64,000 nucleotides of DNA from Litorimonas sp963972195 (GTDB lineage Bacteria > Pseudomonadota > Alphaproteobacteria > Caulobacterales > Maricaulaceae): positions 62,001 to 126,000 of the forward strand of contig CAXATH010000009.1 in the NCBI GenBank assembly GCA_963972195.1, read 5' to 3'. A program made the translations under genes and the position numbers. Shown here one piece after another: positions 33,564-42,679 of the stretch; position 1 is the first letter of the stretch; each line of letters opens with the position of its first letter. The notes under the pieces are model-generated. The model was not told where the DNA came from. It was given only the letters and a program-made list of their open reading frames with translations, and ran no database searches.

Positions 33564-34064
33564 ATGCATTTTGATTTTGATCCCGCCAGCCCAACAATTT
33601 GGGTCTTTCTGGCCGTCATTCTGTTCTTTATCGCGCTCGGTTATTTCGGCGTTCATAAGAAAATTGCGTCCGCTCTTGATTCCCGCGCCGATAAAATCCG
33701 CGTTGAGCTCGACGAAGCCCGCCGCCTTCGCGAAGAAGCCCAAACCCTTCTCGCCTCTTTCCAGCGCAAGCAGAAAGAAGCCGAGAAACAGGCTGAGGAT
33801 ATTGTGAAGCAAGCGCGTATTGACGCTGAAAACATGGCGGCCCAATCCCGTAAGGACCTGGCGGAGCGTCTAGAGCGCCGCGCCCAGCAGGCTGAAGCGA
33901 AAATCCAAAACGCCGAAGCTCAGGCGATGGCGGATGTGAAGTCCAAAGCCGCCGACATGGCCGTGAATACAGCTGAAGCCTTGATGCGTAAAAACATGAA
34001 ACCCGCCGATTATTCCGCGCTTATTAAAGACGGAATTACGCAAATGGGTAAAGTCATGAACTAG
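33564..34064 (+). CDS. atpF: ATP synthase Fo subunit b
   Basis: A 166-residue stalk subunit. It has one N-terminal membrane helix (TIWVFLAVILFFIALGYFGV) and then a long coiled coil (ALDSRADKIRVELDEARRLR onward). It pairs with b' to hold the F1 head. It is the last gene of the Fo operon; the F1 genes are not in the window, as is usual in this class. A terminator follows. Confidence 0.93.
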   Translation: MHFDFDPASPTIWVFLAVILFFIALGYFGVHKKIASALDSRADKIRVELDEARRLREEAQTLLASFQRKQKEAEKQAEDIVKQARIDAENMAAQSRKDLAERLERRAQQAEAKIQNAEAQAMADVKSKAADMAVNTAEALMRKNMKPADYSALIKDGITQMGKVMN

Positions 34065-34085
34065 GCCAATGCGCCAATTTGAATA

Positions 34086-34118
34086 AAAAGAGCCGTCCCC
34101 CGGGGCGGCTTTTTTATT
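34086..34118 (+). terminator. Terminator of the atpIBEF'F operon
   Basis: AGCCG and CGGCT arms with an inner CCCC/GGGG stem, followed by TTTTTTATT, 27 bp after the atpF stop. Confidence 0.85.
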
Positions 34119-34177
34119 GGGCTTTTCACTGCTACTTCTTTAAGCTTTCGAAAAGCGAAATAAAGATAGGGATAGTC

Positions 34178-35446
34178 ATGGCAAATTTGAACAAGCGGGA
34201 AATTTTAAGGGGCGCCGGCGCGCTCGGCCTTTCGGGATTGCTCCCTTCGCAACTCGCTTTTGCGCAATCTCCCAAGACAGACGACGCCCTTCCAAATCTT
34301 GCTGCAAACGCCAAACCTATCACGGCAGCCGAACACCAGGCCCGGATAGAGAAGGCTCAGCACCTGATGCAGGAGCAGGGCGTCGGGGCTCTGATTATAG
34401 AGGCCGGCTCCGCCCTCACCTATTTCACCGGCATTCGCTGGTGGCGGTCAGAGCGCTTTACCGGCGTCGTTATTCCGGCCGAGGGTGAGTTTACAGTCAT
34501 CACGCCGTTTTTCGAGGAGCCGTCCATTCGGGAGTCGATGAAAATCGGAGACGACGTTCGCACCTGGCACGAAGATGCTTCGCCCTTCAAATTGATTGTC
34601 GATGTCCTTCGGGAAAACAAAGCGCTGAAAAAACCCGTCGCGATCGAAGAGACCACCCGCAATTTTATCTCCACCGGCATCAAGGCGCAAAAGGCCGGCG
34701 TGAAGCTCGTCTCAGGGCAGCCCATTACGCGCGGATGCCGGATGTTCAAATCCGCGGCGGAACTTGCCCTGATGCAAACGGCCAATGACATTACCCTGAC
34801 GGCCTATCGCCATATCTATCCGAAAATCGAGGCCGGGATGACCCGTCACGACATCGCCGCTTTGATGAACAAAGCCACGACCGCGCTTGGCGGATCGGTT
34901 GAATTCTCCCTCGTTCTGGTTGGCCCGTCCAGCGCCTATCCGCATGGCAGCGACATCGAATATGAAGTGAAAGAAGGTCAGGTCATTCTCATGGATTGCG
35001 GCTGTAGCGTGCATGATTACGAATCCGATATTTCCCGCACCTGGGTGATGGGCGAGGCCAGCAAAGAGCAGCGCGATGTCTGGAATACGGTTAAACGCGG
35101 ACAGGAACTGGCTTTGGAAACGGCGACCCTCGGCACACCGGCCGGGCGCGTGGATGATGTGGTTCGGAAATATTACGACAGTCTTGGATACGGCCCCGAT
35201 TACGCCGCGCCGGGCCTCACGCACCGTCTCGGCCACGGCATTGGGATGGACGGGCATGAGCCTGTCAATTTTGTGCGCGGGGAGACAACCAAACTCGCCC
35301 CCGGCATGTGTTTTTCGAATGAACCGGGACTTTATTTGCCCGGTAAATTCGGCGTGCGTCTGGAAGACTGCCTCTATATGGGTGAGGACGGGCCGGTCCT
35401 GTTTACGCCTCTGTCCAAATCCATTGATGACCCGTTCGGCGCCTAA
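34178..35446 (+). CDS. Exported M24-family (Xaa-Pro dipeptidase-like) peptidase
   Basis: A 422-residue protein. The N-terminus NKREILRGAGALGLSGLLP looks like a Tat signal with KR in place of RR, ending near AFAQ. After the creatinase-type N-domain comes the pita-bread fold. Metal ligands are seen in VILMDCGCSVHDYESDISRTW (two Asp), RLGHGIGMDGHEP (His), FSNEPGLY (Glu) and VRLEDCLY (Glu). It probably cleaves X-Pro dipeptides in the periplasm. The ATG at 34178 is chosen over an upstream frame that would include the terminator. Confidence 0.85.
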   Translation: MANLNKREILRGAGALGLSGLLPSQLAFAQSPKTDDALPNLAANAKPITAAEHQARIEKAQHLMQEQGVGALIIEAGSALTYFTGIRWWRSERFTGVVIPAEGEFTVITPFFEEPSIRESMKIGDDVRTWHEDASPFKLIVDVLRENKALKKPVAIEETTRNFISTGIKAQKAGVKLVSGQPITRGCRMFKSAAELALMQTANDITLTAYRHIYPKIEAGMTRHDIAALMNKATTALGGSVEFSLVLVGPSSAYPHGSDIEYEVKEGQVILMDCGCSVHDYESDISRTWVMGEASKEQRDVWNTVKRGQELALETATLGTPAGRVDDVVRKYYDSLGYGPDYAAPGLTHRLGHGIGMDGHEPVNFVRGETTKLAPGMCFSNEPGLYLPGKFGVRLEDCLYMGEDGPVLFTPLSKSIDDPFGA

Positions 35447-35976
35447 AGCGAGCCCATTCCGGCCAGCTCAAGAGCCAGCATCAGCGCCGAAATAGCCAAA
35501 AGCCACGAGCCGAGAATACGCACGCCAATTTTCGGCCAGAGCGCGCTTTGCCGCTGAAAGGCCCAAAACGACATCAAAGCCGCGCCGCCCACAACCAGAC
35601 TGACGCCGATCACATTTGCGGTAATCAGAACGACATTGGACGGAAACTGTCCGGCTTGCGGCAGAAAGGAAGCCCCTAGCCCGCCGCCGCCTAAAGCGGC
35701 CATAATAAAGATAACCGAGGGACGGCTTATCGCCGCCGCAACCAAACAGCCGGAAAGGAAGGTCAGCGCAAGAAGCGATAAGGTAATAAAACCGGAGCTT
35801 AAGAAAAGAGCGCCGAGCAGACCCGCAAACAGGAAAGCGCCCCACGAAATTACAGCTTTGAGGAAGGCTTCTCGCTTTAAATTACCCATCGCGAAGCCGA
35901 TGCCCACCGCAAGCAATAATTGTCCGGCTTTCACAAGCTCGGGAATAAATCCGGGTATCCAGGCGTAAAAATCCAT
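35443..35976 (-). CDS. HupE/UreJ-like membrane protein, diverged
   Basis: A 177-residue integral membrane protein with about six helices, Gly/Ala-rich (LLLAVGIGFAMGNL, FIMAALGGGGLGASF). It has no N-terminal HTGEG or HP-rich metal motifs like its neighbour. It follows the HupE gene by 12 bp on the same strand and overlaps the M24 peptidase gene by 4 bp at the 3' end. The general shape suggests a second permease-like partner. This is inference from size, composition and context. Confidence 0.5.
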   Translation of the reverse strand: MDFYAWIPGFIPELVKAGQLLLAVGIGFAMGNLKREAFLKAVISWGAFLFAGLLGALFLSSGFITLSLLALTFLSGCLVAAAISRPSVIFIMAALGGGGLGASFLPQAGQFPSNVVLITANVIGVSLVVGGAALMSFWAFQRQSALWPKIGVRILGSWLLAISALMLALELAGMGSL

Positions 35977-35988
35977 CAGACTCTGGCC

Positions 35989-36612
35989 TTAAATAATGCC
36001 GAACAGAAAACCCAGACCGCCCAGCGCAATCAACCCGCCGGCAATCTGGACAGCGACTTTACCGCCGGGGCGTCCGATCAGAACGCCAAGCCCGATACCT
36101 AAAAGATGAAGCAGGCCTGTGGCCAAGACAAACCCGATCGCAAAACTCATGGCGTTACTGGCCTGGGGAAGTTCCGTGCCGTGAGCATGGCCATGAAATA
36201 CGGCGAAAAATCCGACAATAATTGCCGCCAGCCAGAGAGGCGCCCTCACCGCAAACGCAATCAAAAGACCCAGCACAATGGAGGACAGAGCAATCCCGGC
36301 CTCAACAAAGGGCAGAGGCGCGCCGACAACGCCGGCGGCCCCGCCAAACGCCATGATAACCGGAAAGACGATAGGCAGAATGTAAATGGCCGGCGCGCGC
36401 AGAAATGCGCCCCAAAGGCCAACAGCCACCATCGCCACGACATGATCCCAGCCAAGCACCGGATGTAAAAACCCGCTCATAAAGCCTCCGACCAACCCCT
36501 CGCCTGTGTGGGCAAAGGCCGGGGCGGCCCCTAACAAGGCCAAAGCAAGAAGCAGAAACCCCGTCTGATATCTTATAGTTTTCATTGGGGGGCATAAGGT
36601 GGAACGGGTCAT
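35989..36612 (-). CDS. HupE/UreJ-family nickel/cobalt permease
   Basis: A 207-residue protein with a cleavable signal ending PAFA, followed by the mature end HTGEGLVGGFMSGFLHPVLG. The metal motif HPVLGWDHVVAMVAVGLWG follows, and later FHGHAHGTELP. These His/Asp motifs define HupE/UreJ secondary nickel or cobalt transporters, usually found in hydrogenase or urease loci; neither is present here. The start at 36612 has a GAGAG ribosome-binding site. It belongs to the minus-strand metal operon from 41.2 kb. Confidence 0.85.
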   Translation of the reverse strand: MTRSTLCPPMKTIRYQTGFLLLALALLGAAPAFAHTGEGLVGGFMSGFLHPVLGWDHVVAMVAVGLWGAFLRAPAIYILPIVFPVIMAFGGAAGVVGAPLPFVEAGIALSSIVLGLLIAFAVRAPLWLAAIIVGFFAVFHGHAHGTELPQASNAMSFAIGFVLATGLLHLLGIGLGVLIGRPGGKVAVQIAGGLIALGGLGFLFGII

Positions 36613-36642
36613 GTTTCTCTCTTCTCGGTAACTAGCTAATGT

Positions 36643-37812
36643 CTATTCCGGCAGGCGCGAGACGAGGCCGGGCGCGACAACATTTTGCGCGTTCATCCAA
36701 TCTCTGACGGGGTCCGCCTCTGCAGGTTTTCCAGCGGCCTTGGCCGCGTCAATGAATAGCCACGCATCTTCATATTCGCGCTGGGCCAGCCAGTTTGTTC
36801 TGGCGCGTTCCAGGGCTTTATCGGCGTTTTCTTTGACGTCCAGAAAATAGCGGGCTTCTTCCCGGGCATGGCCATTATGACCGACCCGGAAATTGGCGCG
36901 AATGCGGCGATCCATTTCTTTGCTAACGTCGGAAAGTCTCTCGTCTTGGCCGCTTTGTTTATAGGCCAGCGCCCGGCGCAGCAGGAACGCATCCGTTTCA
37001 ACGGGAATGTCCAGCGCCTTCAGAGCGGCTTCGGGTTGACCCAAAGCCAAGAGACTATCGGCATGAAGCATTCGAATACGGAGCGTCTGCGGATCCGCCG
37101 CCTGGGCCTTTTCCAATTGCGCTTGCGCCAACGCGTTATCGCCCTGAAACATCGCAATCTCGCCCAGAACGCTGTGGGCATATCCAATCAAGGCGGGGTC
37201 CATTCGCCGGGATTCCAGAACAGTGTTTAACTGATCTGCAGCGCCTTTCGCCTCCGGTCCAAGGGCTTTGGCCGTAGAGTCACAGAGTAACAGTAAATCA
37301 TAGCGCCCAGCTGTGCCGAGTGGCACGCAAGCCTCTTTTGCGGCGCCGATTTTCCCCTGAACCAATAAAATATTCGCGCGCGTCAGCAGCGCGGTGGCGT
37401 CTTTTCCGTCGAAGGAAAGCACAAGCTCGAGCAAGCTGAGAGCCTCGTCAAAATTATGAAGATATTGCTGCGAAATGGCGCGGAGCTTTAAAGCTTCCGT
37501 CATATTTTCTCGGCCGGACATCGAGGAGAGAATACTGTCCGCTTTGGCAACAATCTCCGCGTTTCCCGTCAGCCGCCCTTCATTTATCAAAGCCCGAGCC
37601 GTTTTTAGCGCGGTTGCTGTATTCGCTGGCTCTGAGTCATAATCTTCGAGAGCGGATTGCACTTCAGGCGGCATTTTCCCCGGCGCGTAGCCATATTGAC
37701 CGGACTGCCCTATCCCCAAAGGGCTAATTAAGAGCATCCCTCCGGCCAGAGCCGAAAAGACCCCCAAAATGGGGGTCTTGAATCCAGTGTCGGTTTTCAG
37801 TTCTTTTAACAA
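36643..37812 (-). CDS. Membrane-anchored TPR protein
   Basis: A 389-residue protein. Residues 12-34 form a membrane anchor (TPILGVFSALAGGMLLISPL). The rest is periplasmic, with TPR-like helices (ISQQYLHNFDEALSLLELVL, ILLVQGKIGAAKEACVPLG, LGEIAMFQGDNALAQAQLEK, DSLLALGQPEAALKAL). No catalytic motif is seen, so it is probably a scaffold for the neighbouring transport proteins. A perfect hairpin lies within its first 20 codons. Confidence 0.7.
   Translation of the reverse strand: MLKELKTDTGFKTPILGVFSALAGGMLLISPLGIGQSGQYGYAPGKMPPEVQSALEDYDSEPANTATALKTARALINEGRLTGNAEIVAKADSILSSMSGRENMTEALKLRAISQQYLHNFDEALSLLELVLSFDGKDATALLTRANILLVQGKIGAAKEACVPLGTAGRYDLLLLCDSTAKALGPEAKGAADQLNTVLESRRMDPALIGYAHSVLGEIAMFQGDNALAQAQLEKAQAADPQTLRIRMLHADSLLALGQPEAALKALDIPVETDAFLLRRALAYKQSGQDERLSDVSKEMDRRIRANFRVGHNGHAREEARYFLDVKENADKALERARTNWLAQREYEDAWLFIDAAKAAGKPAEADPVRDWMNAQNVVAPGLVSRLPE
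37757..37779 (-). promoter_or_regulatory. Terminator-like hairpin in the 5' coding part of the TPR gene
   Basis: On the minus strand AAGACCCCC and GGGGGTCTT form a perfect 9-bp stem with a 5-nt loop, followed by TTC. It encodes residues 12-19 of the TPR protein. It could attenuate transcription of the TPR and HupE genes relative to the receptor and DUF4198 genes upstream. Confidence 0.4.
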
Positions 37813-37851
37813 AATTCAGCCTCGATAAATCGACCTCACCTTAAGGCGATA

Positions 37852-38568
37852 TTACTCGGCGTCAAAGGTGAACAGATATTCAATGCTCATTTCTGTATAG
37901 TCAGGATTATCTGTGACGTCTGTGCGCTGACCGGCCCAGACCTTGTTATATCCTTCAACCGGAACATATGTCGCAACGCCGTTCTGGTCTGTCTTTGTCT
38001 CGGATGTATTTTCTCCGGTTCCGATTTCTATGCCTTCAACCGGGACACCGTCGATCAGCACTTTAACCTGCATAGGGTCTCCGGCTTTTGGCTTTTCGGC
38101 GCTTAGCGGTACGACCTCAAAGGGCTGGCCCTGAGCCGTTGTCACGATATCTGACCAGTTCGCAATATGCTTGTGGTATTTGATGGCGTTTACAGCCGAG
38201 AGCGGATCTTCGACTTGGCTCATTGGGACATTGACGCTTTCCCCGTCCCCGGTTGTGGTATAAATCCCATTCACAAAATGCATGAGCAAGAGCGTCGGCA
38301 TGCCCTCAACACTGACCTGCATGTCATCGTCTTGATATGTCCGCCAAACGGTCAGTTCATTTCCTTCGGCGTCCATCGCCTGAATGGTTTTCACTTTGTC
38401 CGCCGGATAGCTTTCCAGTTTTCCTTCATGACCGCCAAAATAGACTTGGTATTGGGTCATGCCCGCTATCTCATTTTCGACCGGCACCAACCAAGCTGTG
38501 TGAGACAGGGCTGACGGCGCCCATAAGAGGGCCAAGCCAGACGCCGTTAACATAAATCGTTTCATCAT
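37852..38568 (-). CDS. DUF4198 periplasmic metal-transport accessory protein (NikK-like)
   Basis: A 238-residue exported protein. The signal peptide ends PSALS and the mature end starts HTAWLVPVENE, with the N-terminal His typical of DUF4198. FGGHEGKLESYP, VKVLIDGVPVEGIEI and the closing MSIEYLFTF are family blocks. DUF4198 proteins are associated with nickel and cobalt uptake and probably bind metal in the periplasm. It sits 27 bp after the TonB receptor gene in the operon. Confidence 0.8.
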   Translation of the reverse strand: MMKRFMLTASGLALLWAPSALSHTAWLVPVENEIAGMTQYQVYFGGHEGKLESYPADKVKTIQAMDAEGNELTVWRTYQDDDMQVSVEGMPTLLLMHFVNGIYTTTGDGESVNVPMSQVEDPLSAVNAIKYHKHIANWSDIVTTAQGQPFEVVPLSAEKPKAGDPMQVKVLIDGVPVEGIEIGTGENTSETKTDQNGVATYVPVEGYNKVWAGQRTDVTDNPDYTEMSIEYLFTFDAE

Positions 38569-38595
38569 AATTCTTCTCCTTGAAAGTTTCAGTCT

Positions 38596-40641
38596 TTAAA
38601 ATCCGACCTGTACGCCTGCGAATACAGCGCGCGGCGCCCCGGGGGACGCGCCAAGGCTATTAATCGTGGTCGCATAAACATTATCCGTGATATTATCGAT
38701 ACTTACAAAAACTTGCGTCGGTTTTTTTGTCTTCAAACTATAGGCCGCGTCCAAATCCAGAACGGCGTAATCCGGCGCTTTATTCGTATTCCCTGCGTCA
38801 ATATCATACTCGCCAATATAGCGCGCGGTTGCACTTAAACGGATATCCGGAATGGGAAAATAGGTCGCAATCAATGTAGCCGTATGATCCGGCACTCCAA
38901 TTACGCGATTGCCAATCAAATCAGGATTTAAATTTTCTTCGATTTCTGAATCAGCGTAGCCATAAACGGCCTGAAGCTGGAACTGGCTTGAAACATCCCA
39001 AGACAGGCTGGTTTCAAATCCGGTTCTGGAAGTCTCTCCAAAATTCACAAAGTCTCCGGGAGTCACTTCATTGATCTCGTTAGAGGAGTTGATTTCATAC
39101 AGCGCCACATCCAAATTTACCGAGCTTATAGGCTTGAACGTTGCGCCGAGCTCATATTGGCGAAGTTCATTCACGCCAAGCTCCTGCGCGCCCGACGCAA
39201 ATTTCGCAAAGCCACTGGCCAAGGCAAAACCCTCTGAGTAACTGGCCCGAAGCTGTAACTGATCCAAAACCTGCGCGCGTAGTCCGATTTTCGGGCTGAC
39301 ATTGCTGACCGTATCCAGTTCTTCGCAAGGCGCCGCGCCTGTTTCGGCGCCCAGGGGCTCACAATCGCCGTCAAATTCATCCGCCCGCAATCCAAGAGAT
39401 AAATCGAGCCGGTCCGTTAACGCGATATCGGCTTCGGCGAATAAGGCATTACTGCTGAGTGTCGATTCACGGTCAAATTGCGCCGGAAAGACGCGCTGGC
39501 GATTATCCAGGTCATCATAAAATTGAAAATCGGTTGATTCATCGAAATGTTCGATCCCGGCGACATAACTTATCGTCCGGCCCGCCAAGTCCATCTGTCC
39601 GTTCAGACTGGTTCCTAGACCATAAACGTCCCGGGCATAAGTTTCTTCGCGCTGGCGCCAACTCGGCGCGTCTGCGCCGCCGCGGCTAAACCAACGGGTG
39701 AAATCCTGCTGCGTGCCGTAAGCATAAGCGAGCACCTTATTGTTGTCGTTGAGGATGAAACCCAGATCCGCTCTGAGCGTGCCAAATGTTTTGTCCGCCC
39801 CGTCATTCTGCACCCGGGGATCAATGCCATAAGGGTCCGTCTGGAATTGCGCCAAAGTCGTATAGGCCGCAGACTCGGCTTCGGCCTCATGATAGCGACC
39901 GGATAAAGATAGGTCGACTTTTGGGGAAAGCTGAAAACTCCCTCGCCCGGAGACCGTCCCGCGGTCGGCAGCGGATTGGGGACGAAAGCCGTCTGTCCGG
40001 TAATATTGCGCGGCAAAGTTATAGGCCTGACTGTCCCCGACCTCTTTCCCGAAAGCGGCTTGCGCGTCGAAACTGTCAAAAGACCCGGCGCTGATATCGA
40101 GCTCTGTATAATTACCGGAGTTTCTGGTTTCCAATGCGATCAGGCCGCCGCGGTTGAAATTGCCGTAAAGCGCGGAAACCGGTCCCCGGAAAACGGTCAG
40201 CCCCTTGACCTCAAGCGGCACAACAACGTTTAGATCGACATATCCATCGGCATGGGAATTGGCCTCGTTCAACGGAATACCGTCAATCACAACGCCTAAA
40301 TCACCGCCATGGGCGCCGTCTCCAAATCCTCTGATGACGGTTGAACTGGCGACGCCGCCCAGACCATAATCACGAACACTGACTCCCGGCACGTCTTCGA
40401 GAAGTTCATTGATTTCATAAACACGCTTTATCCGAATATCTTCCGAAGAAATTTCCGTTGCGGAATAGGACGACTCAACCCCCCTGAATATCTGACCCTT
40501 TACCGTAATCGTATCGACAATTCGGGTGTCTGCGGGTGCCGGGTTTGAGGCGATCGTTTCCTCTGTATCTTGCGCGAAAACCGCTCCGGCTTGCGCAATA
40601 ATCAAAGCGGAGAGTCCGACAAGGCTAAGTTTTTGTTTCAC
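38596..40641 (-). CDS. TonB-dependent outer membrane receptor
   Basis: A 681-residue receptor with a signal peptide (1-23) and TonB-box-like VDTITVKGQ. The plug domain has INELLEDVPGVSVRDYGLGG and GDLGVVIDGIPLNEANSHAD. A 22-strand barrel follows, ending with the aromatic terminus FAGVQVGF. The plug/barrel text VFRGPVSALYGNFNRGG is typical. Ligand is predicted from context: with NikL-, NikK- and HupE-like neighbours, a nickel or cobalt chelate is the best guess. No cobalamin riboswitch is seen upstream. Confidence 0.9.
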   Translation of the reverse strand: MKQKLSLVGLSALIIAQAGAVFAQDTEETIASNPAPADTRIVDTITVKGQIFRGVESSYSATEISSEDIRIKRVYEINELLEDVPGVSVRDYGLGGVASSTVIRGFGDGAHGGDLGVVIDGIPLNEANSHADGYVDLNVVVPLEVKGLTVFRGPVSALYGNFNRGGLIALETRNSGNYTELDISAGSFDSFDAQAAFGKEVGDSQAYNFAAQYYRTDGFRPQSAADRGTVSGRGSFQLSPKVDLSLSGRYHEAEAESAAYTTLAQFQTDPYGIDPRVQNDGADKTFGTLRADLGFILNDNNKVLAYAYGTQQDFTRWFSRGGADAPSWRQREETYARDVYGLGTSLNGQMDLAGRTISYVAGIEHFDESTDFQFYDDLDNRQRVFPAQFDRESTLSSNALFAEADIALTDRLDLSLGLRADEFDGDCEPLGAETGAAPCEELDTVSNVSPKIGLRAQVLDQLQLRASYSEGFALASGFAKFASGAQELGVNELRQYELGATFKPISSVNLDVALYEINSSNEINEVTPGDFVNFGETSRTGFETSLSWDVSSQFQLQAVYGYADSEIEENLNPDLIGNRVIGVPDHTATLIATYFPIPDIRLSATARYIGEYDIDAGNTNKAPDYAVLDLDAAYSLKTKKPTQVFVSIDNITDNVYATTINSLGASPGAPRAVFAGVQVGF

Positions 40642-40672
40642 GGGTGAAGCTTTCGAAATTTAGGAGGATAAA

Positions 40673-41191
40673 TTAAACGTTTTTCTCGGATCGGCGACGT
40701 TGAAAAATTTTCTCGGCAATAGCGCCGAGGAGCGCGAAATTCAGGATGACACTTGCGACCAAAATCCAAGCCAATATGGACGTCATAGAGGAACGGCGTG
40801 CATTTATATCTGACGACGCAGAGGCAGAAATCACTGCCTCGACTTGATGGTCCTCTTCGCCTGTGACCCTCAGTGTCCATTCTCCGCTTTCGAATCCGGA
40901 GGCGGGTAGAAATGAAAAATATCCTTCGCGGTCGGCGTTCCCTACTTGATAAACTTCACCGTCGGGAGAGAGCACACGCACTTTGGACAAAGCCATCGCT
41001 CGCCCGTCCGTATAGGCGAAACGCACAGTGACCGGCGAAGCTTCGGTGTCCACTTTCCAGCTCGTCGCATGACCGAATGCAGGGGCGGTGCCCAAGCTGA
41101 AGAAAGCTATTAACGAAAATAGAAATGTACGACTTCGTCCCATGAAAACGCTTAACTTAAATTTAGGCACCTGAAATTTCAAAGTCCTCAT
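40673..41191 (-). CDS. NikL-like periplasmic/membrane metal uptake component
   Basis: A protein of about 172 residues. A hydrophobic signal (TFLFSLIAFFSLGTAPAFG) is followed by a mature HATSWKV start. A carboxypeptidase-regulatory-like beta domain follows (VRVLSPDGEVYQVGNADREG, then GYFSFLPASGFESGEW). One C-terminal membrane helix (ILAWILVASVILNFALLG) and a basic end complete it. This is the layout of NikL-type subunits of nickel ECF transporters. The start may be the ATG at 41191 (AGGG 6 nt upstream) or at 41143. It is the first gene of the operon down to 35443. Confidence 0.65.
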   Translation of the reverse strand: MRTLKFQVPKFKLSVFMGRSRTFLFSLIAFFSLGTAPAFGHATSWKVDTEASPVTVRFAYTDGRAMALSKVRVLSPDGEVYQVGNADREGYFSFLPASGFESGEWTLRVTGEEDHQVEAVISASASSDINARRSSMTSILAWILVASVILNFALLGAIAEKIFQRRRSEKNV

Positions 41192-41200
41192 TGCAAACCC

Positions 41201-41247
41201 TGTGTATGAACTTTTGGTCAATTATTCCTACTTTCGTCATAAACACA
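41201..41247. promoter_or_regulatory. Imperfect inverted repeat upstream of the metal operon
   Basis: TGTGTATGA and TCATAAACACA are separated by 27 nt, just before the first gene of the operon. The halves resemble NikR half-sites (GTATGA/TCATAC), but NikR needs a 16-nt gap. A weak candidate operator only. Confidence 0.25.
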
Positions 41248-41406
41248 CACCGACATCGGGTGCAAGATTATTAAATCACAGAGACTCGGGTTTCCGTATT
41301 GCAAACCGCTTCGTTTCTTAAGCCAGTTATAAATATACGCCTGACGATAGGAATAAGGTGCACTTTCTGCTTACGGAAAATGGGAAATCGCATTTTTTCC
41401 CGGAAG

Positions 41407-42591
41407 CTATTGCGTATCAAGTTTCAGAGCCTTGCCCAGCAACCCGGCGGTGAAGCCTTGGACAATCAGGGAGACAACGACGATCACAAACACAATATTG
41501 AAAAAAGTATGGGTTACAGGCCCCGGCGTCACGATTGGATAGATAGCCAAGAGGATAGGCACCGCCCCTCGGAGGCCGACCCAACTTAGGAAAACTATTT
41601 CACGGAGGTTGAATTTTAAGGCACCGACGCTGACAAAAACCGCCACAGGACGTGCAACGAATGTGAGGACCGCCGCGCATATAAGAGCGGAGACAACGGA
41701 GCCCGGTAATTCACTCGGCGTTACTAAAAGACCCAGAATTAAGAACAGCAATATCTGACTGAGCCACTGCATACCCTCACTAAAATTGGCAATTCTTTCC
41801 AAAGGAATTTTTAGGGAATTTCTCAAAACAATCCCGGCTATGTATATGGCGAGGAAGCCTGACCCGCCAATCATAGTGGTCAGGGAGAACGTCAACAGCC
41901 CTCCGGTGATCGCCAGAATAGGGTAAGTCCCTGTCGGCATCGGCAATCGATTGAGGAGTTCGCTTAGAATTCTTCCGCCAATCAGGCCTGCAATAGAGCC
42001 AAAAACAAATTGGGAAAAGATGAGCCACAAATAAGGTAGCCAGTTTATCGTTTGTTGTTCCAGGCTCGTCCCGACGAACACAGTCAGAATAATTGTTAGG
42101 CAGATGGCCGCCGGATCGTTGAAACCGGATTCCAGAAACAATGTGTTCTTAACGCGATCCGGCAATTTCAACCCGCCTTGCTGGATCAGCATAAACGTGG
42201 CCGCAGCGTCTGTCGGAGCGACGACTGCGCCCAGCAATAAGGCGAGCGTCAAAGGCATATCTAAAAACAAATAAGCGCCGCCGCCCACAATACCGGCCGT
42301 AATTAAAACTCCTGGGAAAGCCAAAATGAGCGCAGGGACACCGGACGATCGGAACACGCCCTTTTCGGTCTCGATTCCGCCCGCAAACAGGATGACAGCC
42401 AAGGCGATACTTCCCAAATCATAGGCCAGGCTGAAGTTATCGAATAGTAGACCGCCCACGCCGTCTTCGCCTGCCAACATCCCGACAGCCAATACGACAA
42501 GAAGAAGCGGCGTGCCGGAGCGGCGCGCCAATGGGAACAGAGCCAAGCATACCAAGATTGCAAAAGTTATGATCGCTAAAAGAGGATACAT
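41407..42591 (-). CDS. CPA1-type cation/proton antiporter (NhaP2-like), short form
   Basis: A 394-residue protein with about 12 helices. The exchange motifs are VVAPTDAAATFML (helix 5) and LFLESGFNDPAAICL (helix 6, the ND pair), and the late WVGLRGAVPILLAIY is typical of the CvrA/NhaP2 branch. That branch usually has cytoplasmic TrkA_C and other regulatory domains after the membrane part; here the protein stops right after it (LGKALKLDTQ). It probably exchanges K+ or Na+ for protons. The 190 bp between it and the metal operon holds only the regulatory region described there. Confidence 0.88.
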   Translation of the reverse strand: MYPLLAIITFAILVCLALFPLARRSGTPLLLVVLAVGMLAGEDGVGGLLFDNFSLAYDLGSIALAVILFAGGIETEKGVFRSSGVPALILAFPGVLITAGIVGGGAYLFLDMPLTLALLLGAVVAPTDAAATFMLIQQGGLKLPDRVKNTLFLESGFNDPAAICLTIILTVFVGTSLEQQTINWLPYLWLIFSQFVFGSIAGLIGGRILSELLNRLPMPTGTYPILAITGGLLTFSLTTMIGGSGFLAIYIAGIVLRNSLKIPLERIANFSEGMQWLSQILLFLILGLLVTPSELPGSVVSALICAAVLTFVARPVAVFVSVGALKFNLREIVFLSWVGLRGAVPILLAIYPIVTPGPVTHTFFNIVFVIVVVSLIVQGFTAGLLGKALKLDTQ

Positions 42592-42679
42592 AAGCCTTTC
42601 ATTCCACAGTTTCGGGGTATTCCCCAGTCACTTTTCAATATTAAGCCCATCTTTCTTCAATTCCAGCCGTAGAAACTAT

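Noticed and set aside
41201..41247. NikR operator upstream of the metal operon
   Set aside because: The half-sites resemble GTATGA/TCATAC, but the gap is 27 nt instead of 16; kept only as a weak inverted repeat.
40673..41406. Cobalamin riboswitch before the TonB receptor operon
   Set aside because: No B12-box-like sequence or typical conserved core is visible in the leader.
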